Shown here piece after piece: positions 56,746 to 64,000 of a DNA stretch of 64,000 bases. The stretch spans positions 4,588,001-4,652,000 of the forward strand of contig CM072337.1 of NCBI GenBank assembly GCA_036874045.1, in the 5' to 3' direction. The stretch comes from Cymodocea nodosa. Taxonomy: Eukaryota; Streptophyta; Magnoliopsida; Alismatales; Cymodoceaceae. The position numbers and the translations under genes were made by a program. The notes under the pieces were generated by a model. The model was not told where the DNA came from, did not search any database, and was given only the letters and a program-made list of their open reading frames with translations. Numbering within the stretch: position 1 is the stretch's first letter; each line of letters starts with the position of its first letter.

Positions 56746-58056
56746 ATGCATCAAGGAGTGTGGAGGAGAACTGAAGCAAATAGGTTAGAGCATTGTCAAC
56801 CTCTTATAGAACCTGTTAACCCTCCACCACTACATCAAATGGAAGATCAAGGAAGAGTGCTAGCAGATGTGTGGTATCCTCCACAATTTGACCAACCATC
56901 TTGTTTTGTGCTTCCAAATGTGGAAGGACAAAAGTTTGAGTTACACTCAAACTACATCTATTAATTGCCAAAGTTTTTAGGGTTGGAGAGAGAAGATGTC
57001 TACCTGTTTCTACATGAATTTAATGAGATATGTAGGCTAATTCATTTGCCTGATGTACCTGTAGATGCAACAAAGCTAAGATTTATTCCCTTTGCACTTA
57101 AGGAGGATGCTAAGAGGTGGATGTATAGTTTACCTCCTAACTCAATCCGTTCTTGGGAAGAATTCTGCAAGGTCTTTCTGAAGAAATATCATCCTCTATA
57201 TCGCACCATCCAACTTAAAAACGCTATTTTAAGTATTCAACAAAAGCCGGATGAGTCTTTTTGGCGATATATGGAGCGCTTTATGAATTTATTAGCTAGA
57301 TGCCCAAACCATGGAGTTGACAGGGCAAGGCAGACCCAAACTATCTATGAAGGTTTGAACATGCAATCAAGAACCATGTTAGAGTCCATGACTCCTAGTG
57401 GTTTTTGTCGATTAAGAGAGAATGCTGCTTGGGAATTTCTACAAGAGCTTGCCGACCGCACAATGCAATGGGAGACATACTCAGACAAGACTTTTGATAG
57501 GTCTACACCTGCTCAAGGACTTCATGCAGTCGACAACATTATTAGCATGGAAGCGAGATTACAAGCTACTTTGAAAAAAATTGAAGAATTACAACCATAT
57601 GAGGATGTACAAGCTATGGGGTCTGGAATGAGGAACAACCAATATTATAACCCTAGATGGAGAAACCATCCTAATTTTAGTTGGAGTAACCAAGATTATT
57701 TGAGAGAAAATGCACTAGAGCAACATCATTTTGGAACCAGTTCGAGTCGGCAGCCCCAACTACAAGTTCCTGCCCTTCCTGCACCAAACACGTAGTCAAA
57801 CATTAATGCTGATATGGAATGTAGAATGGCGAAAATGGAGGAAGGGATTCAAACTTTATTAACTAAGATGGGACCAATGCTAGCGAAGCACTCTCAAGCA
57901 ATCAAAGGAATTGAGGCTTAGTTAGAACGTTTATCTGTTGGAAACCGGGAGCGTGGATCTTTGCCAAGTCAGACGGCACTGAACCCAAGAAATGCTAGTG
58001 GTAGTAACCAGTTTGGAGGACACACGAACGCAAGCTCGAGTGCCCCTCCATCTTGA
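56746..58056 (+). pseudogene. gag: Capsid-like gag ORF of element D, downstream of integrase
   Basis: ATG 56746, TGA 58054. Core motifs parallel A: QPSCFVLPNVEGQKFELHSNY, FLGLEREDVYLFLHEFNEIC, KLRFIPFALKEDAKRWMYSL, DESFWRYMERFMNLLARC, TIYEGLNMQSRTMLESMT, then coiled coil and NPRWRNHPNFSWSN. Stops at 56962 (TAA, CAA in A), 57793 and 57919. The last about 85 codons form another helical segment (MAKMEEGIQTLLTKMG). No zinc knuckle; that is at 35973. No F-box or transposon-protein ORF follows. This second family with capsid after integrase rules out a one-off rearrangement. Confidence 0.9.
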
Positions 58057-59858
58057 TTGTATATGTATTTTATTTCTATACATAATTATCTTATATATGT
58101 TTTTATTTGTTAAATTCCTATTTGATATGTGTGCTAGTTTTGTAGTGTTTATTTCTTTTCTATGAACAAGCCAAGTATGCACCCCTTATACTTATTCTTT
58201 TTCGTGCATGTATGCTTTTCATGTTATACTCTTGTTCCATTTGCATGTTTATCACTTCTTATATGAGTTTTGCAAATGGCATTCTATTATTTTGAATGTG
58301 CATATAAAGTTCATGATAGGCATGGGGGGGAAAATTTCTGACTTGTAAAATGTGTTTTATGTTTATCTTTATCGTCTACATGCTTTCAACTTAGCTTAGT
58401 TATCTCTTTACATTGAGGACAATGCATAAGCTAGGCATGGGGGGGAGGCATTTGACAATAATTTGTGATAGTATATTTATTTTGTTATCATTTTCACGTT
58501 ATTAGTATGTGTTTTGTTGTTTTTATGTGGTGTTTAAAATTTTTCTTTGTAATTTTCTGTTTTTGATTGGAACTCAAGTTTGATGAGGTTTCAAAAACTA
58601 AAGAGTTGCTATTAAGATTAATGGGATTATTCCCAATTTACTTTTGAGTGGTATCTCTAGAGCCATATGCGTGGACCTATTATGAGTTCTTTAAAGGAAG
58701 ATGAGTTTCATGCTGATGTGTTTTTAGTTAAGTCTTTCTAACTACTTGGATTAATGCCTTGTTTCTTTTGCACCCATTTTTGAGTGATCCTAAGTCGAGT
58801 GCCACCATAATAAAGGGTTATTCTATAACCTTAAGGTGAGATAATTTGGATCAACCCGAACTTTCATGAGAATTTGAAGATTGTGTTTATGACAGTTTTC
58901 AAGGTTATCACACTTGGTATGCTAAGAATGGTGTTGAGGTAAGTAGTTGGAGAAATAAGGTGTATACCATTATGAAATTAGTTAGTTTATGAAAAAAAAA
59001 AGTGTGATTTGAAAAAAAAAGAAAAGAAAACAAAAGAAAAGAAAAACAAAAAAATAGAAAAAAGAAGAAGAGAAAAATATGAAAAAAAGAAGAAGGAAAG
59101 AAAGCAATAAAGTAAATAGGTGGGTTTGTAGTCCAAAGGGGAGTGAATAAAGTTTTCCTTTTGTTATCAATTTTTCCTTTCTTGAGTGTTGGGGGTTTGG
59201 CATATCAAGTGTGGTATCTTGTCGACTTCGACTAGATATTTTCCAACAATTCTCATAGGAAGGAAGGAATCACTACCTACCATTGTGTGGCTATTGAACT
59301 TGTCCATTATCATGTGCTTTATATTCTCTTATGTGTAGTGAGGGTGAGAATCTTCTTGATGCAAGGCAAATGGTCCTAGTGGATAGGTGACTCCTTGAGC
59401 ATGTTAGTATTGACTTGTTGGAATTTAAAGAACTTGTGAGTTATCTTTTCTTTTTGAGCCACCACTAGTGCCTTTCACTTGAGCTTTAATCTCTCTCTTG
59501 TTTCACGTTTGTGTATTCTCTTTTTAGTGTTTTAATGTGTTATGTGTGGATTTTACATGGTTTTACTATGGTTTTGTTTTGTTTTGTTTTGTTTTCATTT
59601 GTTTTGATTTAGACTTTGTGGGTATGTCTTCTGCAAACCCTTCGGAGACAACACTCCGCCACTAGGGTGACCTAGGGGTTAAACGGCTTGTTGCATAAGC
59701 TAAATGCAGCTGCGATTCCTGCGAAAGTAAGTTAGGATTTCTATTGTTAGTAGTTAGTTTTTGTTTTTAAATAAGTATGCCACCATGTCAATTGTGTTTA
59801 TCTTTTAGACTTCTAGCTAGTTATGCTAGGGACTAGCATAATTTAGGCTTGGGGGTTT
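58057..59858 (+). other. 3' noncoding region of element D with PPTs and a polypurine stretch
   Basis: Two PPT-like G-runs (58324-58334; 58435-58449, the latter after the perfect hairpin CATTGAGGACAATG at 58411-58424). A long A/G tract (about 58988-59115), a (GTTTT)n run (about 59573-59600), and the terminal PPT CTTGGGGGTTT (59848-59858). No coding frame supported. Confidence 0.8.
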
Positions 59859-61141
59859 TGTAGAGTCATAATTTATGCATATTTTATATAGTTAAGTGAT
59901 GCATTTTAGATGTTTAAAGTCATATACTCATAAGTGTTTAATGAAGATTTAAGTTATAATGCATCTTGGGCAAATAATGTAGTTATAGGCTTAAATGAAG
60001 AAAGTATTGCATAAATGAGACTCTATTTGTTATTTAGCATTTCATGAAAACACATTTACATCTTGGTGGCAATGTAATTGCATTTTATTAAGTAGATTAA
60101 ATTTACTTTAGCACTTAGGATCAATTATTTAAATAAGTACACGAGTATTTCTGGAATTCAATGAAAAATGTGATTTTTGGCCCTTTTGAAGTATCCATGT
60201 CTAGGAATATATCTTATCTTATTTCTTTAGTATTTTGATGTATTTGTTTAAGTTTTAAAGGTTGAAGAATAAGAAAAATAAAGCAAATCAAGTTAGGAGG
60301 AATTTTGGCCCTTGGATTGAAGATCAAGGATGGAGATCAAGCTCCACCACTTGGAGCCTCTATAAAAGGAGGGGCAAGGCCAACATTCCAGCCCTCTCTC
60401 TCATGGGGCTGCCCTCTCATTCCTGCAAGTCGTCAGCTGCAAAAACTCCTTCAAGACCTTGTGGAAGGTGGTGCTCTCCCCCCTCTCATGAAGCTCCAAG
60501 TGGTGGAAGCAAGGTTCGGCCAACCTCTTCTTCTCCTCTCTTGGTGGTTGCTGGTAGGAGGACGGCTAGGGCACTCTTTCTAGACCTTGTGGGTGCTGTG
60601 TGGAACACATTTTCAGCTGTGCAACTGTCTCCCTTCTTCCATGGATCACTCCTTGTAGAAGAAAGGCAAGGGTTGTGGACTTGAGGTGGATGACTCATTG
60701 TTCTTGGTGTTTGGTGTTGCTTGAAGACCTCCTACTTTCAGAAGAGAACTCGTGTGGTGACAACCACGAATTTCTTGGCTAAGAGGACGGCTAGGAGCAA
60801 ATCTCTTGTAGCATTCTTCTCCAAAGCAAGCTTGGACTTAAAGGTAAAAAGGATTGAAGTGGTTGAGCTCTCTAGGTTTTCATTCCTTTGTGTAGGTTGT
60901 GTTTGTTGTAATTTCAGTAGGTTACTAATAATTTTTAGATGTTGTAGTTGTAGTTTTAGATGTAGTTTTAATGTTACATTGTAGTTTAATCATAGAACTT
61001 TAATTTCAGTAGCTTATTATGTTTAGTTTCAATGAATGAAAGCAAATTTTGGTTGAATCTTGTGAATGTGTGAATGAATGTACATAGTTCCTTTTGCTTA
61101 TGTATGATATTACTAATCTGATGATTAACCCCATTTGTATA
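59859..61141 (+). repeat. 3' LTR of element D, interrupted
   Basis: Starts TGTAGAGTCATAATT after the PPT and matches 13021-14303 closely. TATA box TATAAAAG at 60361-60368. Identity stops after CCATTTGTATAT at 61141-61142, where element H begins. The U5 part is not in the window. Confidence 0.88.
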
Positions 61142-61516
61142 TGTGATGCGTGTGTCTTCCATCAAGTATATGTATGTGTCATTGTATATGGTTGTATTTC
61201 TTTGATAATTTGTACAGGGGCAAACTTATCTTTTGGGTATCACCAACTATTGCCCCTATATATGTAAGGGGTCATCCACGTCCAAGGAATGTCATACCAA
61301 ACCATCCCATGATTTCGTTCTCCCCCATCTTTGTACCAACAACCATACAGCAAGGAATCACGATAGATTGATCACCTGTAGACGTACCTATGTTGGGGGA
61401 ACCACGTTAATTTGTTGTTGTTCCGAATTCTCCACTCGCAATCCTCTCTTCCACATAGATCTCTTCTCCACGCCACCCCTAGATGCTCCACGTTTGTTTG
61501 ATCTTTCCGCAAAACA
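61142..61516 (+). repeat. Putative 5' LTR of element H, with degenerate PBS
   Basis: Candidate TGTGATGCG...GCAAAACA, 375 bp. It has a TATA box (TATATATG, 61257-61264). Two bases after the end, TAGTATCAGCAC (61519-61530) resembles the copia site TGGTATCAGAGC with three changes. The second LTR is outside the window, so the borders are unproven. Confidence 0.4.
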
Positions 61517-61530
61517 ACTAGTATCAGCAC

Positions 61531-62081
61531 GAGGTTGGACATCTCCGACTTTGCATCTGAAGTTTCGAAGAGTTTCATCAAGGTTGAAGCCATTTCCGCA
61601 AGGGATCTCTCCATTGTTGTAACTACCATCGTCGCTGGCGCCAGTCTGCACACTCCGACGCCAAGTCGTGCGCCTTCCTTGTTCGTGCTCCGTTGCATCT
61701 CAAATTTTGAGGACGTGTAGTAAGCTTCCTGAACTTCCTTCCTTTAAAATTTAGTGGTCAGAAGTTTTGTATTCAGAGAGATACAACAGGAGGCGCCTGG
61801 CTAGGGCATAGTAGTTTTCTGGACAAGTGACTCGTTGATTGTCGGAATTTGGGCATTTTGTGATTGTGGTTTTGTGCTTGGCTTGTGCGAGTATTTGCTA
61901 TTGTTTTGTGCTAAGTAGTGTGCTTGGCTTGTGGCTGATTGCATTTCATTGAAATCAGTAGTTTCAGTAGCATATTGTCGTTGAGATATTGCTTGCTATT
62001 GTGTATCTTGCCGCAGAATTGTGTTTGTTGAAATCACATTGTATCTCGTGTGTATTGCTAGTTGTTTGTTGTTTTGAAAAC
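61531..62081 (+). other. Untranslated leader of element H
   Basis: About 550 bases, GC-richer than its surroundings near 61600-61700. Short open frames on both strands show no domain. The first convincing coding ATG is 62082. Confidence 0.5.
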
Positions 62082-64000
62082 ATGAATGCTTCGGGGTTGA
62101 AGATAGAAAAGTTTGATGAAAAGAATAACTTCAGCTTATGGCAAATTAAGATGGAAGCACTTTTAAAACAACAAGGTATTTGGGCTCCTTTAAATAAGGA
62201 AACTACTCTGAACAAAAATTCACCAGAGTTCGAATTGCAGGAGGAGAAAGCTCACTCCACCATCTTGTTGTGTTTATCTGATGAAGTTATAATAGAAGTT
62301 GCTGATGAATCTACCTCGTTAGGTCTTTGGCAGAAACTTGAGTCATTGTATATGACTAAGTCTTTAACAAACAAATTGTTGTTAAAGCAAAGACTATTCT
62401 CTTTAAAGATGATAGAAGGTGTACCTCTTAAGCAGCATTTAGATTAGCTAAATGCTATTCTGAAGGAACTCAAGAATATTGGAGTAATCATAGAAGATGA
62501 AGATGCAGCTCTTATCTTGCTTTGTTCACTCCCATTGAGTTATGAAAACTTTGTTCAGTCTTGCGTAGTTGGAAGAGATTCAATTACATTGGAAGAAGTG
62601 AGGTCCAACCTTCATTCCAGGGAGCTCAGGCACATGGTTCATGGTAGAAACGAGGCAAGTGGTGTTGGCCTCTCAGCTCAGCAGCAAGAGAATAGGGGAA
62701 GAAGCTAGAGACAAGGTGGAGGGAAGAATAGAAGCAAAAGCAAGTCGAAGGGCAAGTACTCTAGGGATACTTGCCATTACTGTAAGGAGAAATGACACTA
62801 GAAATCACATTGTCCCAAGCTTATGAACAAAGGAAAGGCTGTTGTGGCAGAAACCAGTTCTGCGTCAAGTGATGACTTTTCTCTTATAGTTTGTTACAGT
62901 GCCTATTCTGATGATCAATAGATTATAGACTTAGGAGCTTCACATCATATGACTCCTACTAGGGAGTATTTTGACACCTACAAGCAGGTGGAGGGTGGTC
63001 AAGTGACTTAGGCCAATGATGATGTGTGTTCTAGAGTTGGTGTGGGTACTATAAAATTTAAACTGCATGATGGCACAGTTAGAATTCTGGAGGACATTTG
63101 GCACATCCCAAAGCTTGGAAAAAGTCTGATCTCACTGATGGCCCTTGATGCTAAGGGTTATAGATATATAGGTGGTGAAGGGAAGATCAGCATACTGAAA
63201 GGCTCGTTAGTTGTTATGAAGGGAACCAAATTTGGTCCCTTATACATTTTGCAAGGCACTCCAATTGTTGGCGCAGCTACATCAACTATATCTGGTCAAC
63301 AGGATTTTTCTATCATGTGGCACTCAAGGATGGGTCATTTGGGGAAGAAAGGAATGTAGAAACTGAGTAGTCTGGGCAAGTTTGATGGGCGTAAGGTTGC
63401 TTGTATTGACATGTGCAAGCATTGTGTCTTTGGTAAATAGAAAAGAGTGTCATTTGCACGCAGTCAGCATAGCTCCAAGGGAGTTCTTTAATATATTCAT
63501 GTTGATTGTTGGGGGCCTTCACGTCAACCTTCTATTGCAGGTTCTAGATATTTTCTTTCTATCATTGACTGTCATTCAAGGATGAACTGGGTTTTCTTTT
63601 TGACTCACAAAAGTGAAGCTTTTTCTTGCTTCAAGCATTGGAAGAACCAGGTAGAAAACCAAACAGACAGAAAGGTAAAATATCTTAGAACTGATAATGG
63701 TCTTGAGTTTTGTTCTCAAGAATTTGATAACTTTTGTAAAGATGAATGCATTACACGGCATAACACTGTCAGGTATACCCCTCAACAAAACAGAGTGGCT
63801 AAAAGATTGAACAGAACACTCCTAGAAAAGGCACGTTGTATGCTGTCTCATGTAGGTTTGAGCAAGAAGTTTTGGGCAGAGGTTGTTAACACAGCTTCCT
63901 ATCTGGTGAACAGGTCCCCTTCTAATGCCTTAGATGGGAAGATACCTCTTGAGGTATGGTTGAAAAGATCTGCTAGTTATTCAAAGCTTAGAATTTTCGG
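62082..64000 (+). pseudogene. gag-pol of element H (5' two-thirds: gag, PR, integrase core)
   Basis: One frame with many stops. Gag starts MNASGLKIEKFDEKNNFSLW and includes the LLCSLPLSYENF block. The CCHC finger at about 62775 is CHYCKEK*H*KSHC, with stops at 62794 and 62800. The protease site reads DLGASHHM where DSGAS is usual (TCA to TTA fits). Integrase has WHSRMGHLG...CKHCVFGK, HVDCWGPS, RTDNGLEF and PQQNRVAKRLNRT; the third catalytic residue, normally Glu in GVAERMNRT, is Lys here. Further stops: 62445, 62706, 62922, 63009, 63357, 63438, 63489. The frame is still open into the window edge at the KLRIFG block. Confidence 0.88.

Larger units (their letters stand above)
13021..64000 (+). 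mobile_element. Element D: second Athila-like family, host of E, A and H
   Basis: Order of its own parts: 5' LTR (13021-14372 plus 34466-35125), PBS (35132-35149), leader, zinc-knuckle/PR/RT/RH/INT (35907-39797 plus 56009-56486), capsid-like gag (56746-58056), noncoding region with PPTs, terminal PPT (59848-59858), 3' LTR (59859-61141, interrupted by H). The right end lies outside the window. The left flank GATGA (13016-13020) is the expected target duplication but its partner is not visible. D lacks both the F-box and the transposon-protein ORF but shares A's unusual capsid position. Confidence 0.88.
61142..64000 (+). mobile_element. Element H: Ty1/copia (TNT1-like) retrotransposon, partial
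   Basis: Occupies everything right of D's broken 3' LTR. A GC-richer leader is followed by a gag-PR-INT frame from 62082 that leaves the window in integrase. Motif order and the WHSRMGHLG / HVDCWGPS / RTDNGLEF set are typical of TNT1-like copia polyproteins. LTR borders are tentative. Confidence 0.8.

Noticed and set aside
61240-61720. GC-richer stretch as an exon of a host gene
   Set aside because: Open frames are short and overlap on both strands with no domain. Position between a broken LTR and a copia gag ATG fits an LTR/leader.
1-64000. Endogenous pararetrovirus or organelle-derived DNA
   Set aside because: All RT regions belong to LTR elements with integrase. No movement-protein or coat motifs and no plastid or mitochondrial genes were recognised.

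Overview
This window is repeat-rich plant nuclear DNA, probably from a flowering plant. I found no host gene, tRNA, rRNA or CRISPR array. Nearly every base can be assigned to nested LTR retrotransposons. The plant assignment rests on the Athila-like Ty3/gypsy elements with an Asp-tRNA type primer-binding site, the Sirevirus-like Ty1/copia element, a captured plant-type F-box gene, and the AT-rich nested layout. I cannot name the species.

Layout, oldest to youngest where nesting shows it. Element C (Athila-like, +) enters from the left edge (1-222, 2412-3321, 12220-13020). It is broken by a solo LTR (223-2406, TSD GGATG) and by element B (3322-12219, minus, pol-less, both LTRs). C is then entered by element D (a second Athila-like family, +) from 13021 to beyond the window. 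D's 5' LTR (13021-14372 and 34466-35125) is split by element E (minus, family of A/B/C, truncated at its 5' end), and E's 3' LTR is split by element F (Sirevirus-like copia, 14696-24178). D's integrase is split by element A (39798-56008, +, two LTRs, PBS, PPT, TSD GTCTC). D's 3' LTR (59859-61141) is broken by copia element H, which runs off the right edge.

The most unusual biology is in the A/B/C/E family and partly in D. (1) The capsid-like part of gag is not upstream of protease. In both A and D a short zinc-knuckle ORF starts the coding region after the PBS, then PR-RT-RH-INT, and the capsid ORF lies downstream of integrase. (2) A, B and E carry, between the capsid ORF and the 3' LTR, a sense-oriented F-box gene of about 380 codons with a conserved splice-acceptor-like site just upstream. 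(3) A and E also carry an ORF resembling the 'putative plant transposon protein' domain and a conserved ORF of about 75-90 codons. (4) Arrays of short palindromes (TAACTCAACGG / CCGTTGAGTTA) in the LTR recur at the boundaries of these accessory ORFs but not inside pol. (5) B keeps only LTRs, PBS, a palindromic spacer, the small ORF, capsid and F-box, so it looks like a non-autonomous derivative.

All coding regions carry stops or frameshifts, so these copies are decayed. Many stops are C-to-T or G-to-A changes relative to a sister copy in the window, as expected of methylated plant repeats. The A F-box ORF is the best preserved, with one late stop.
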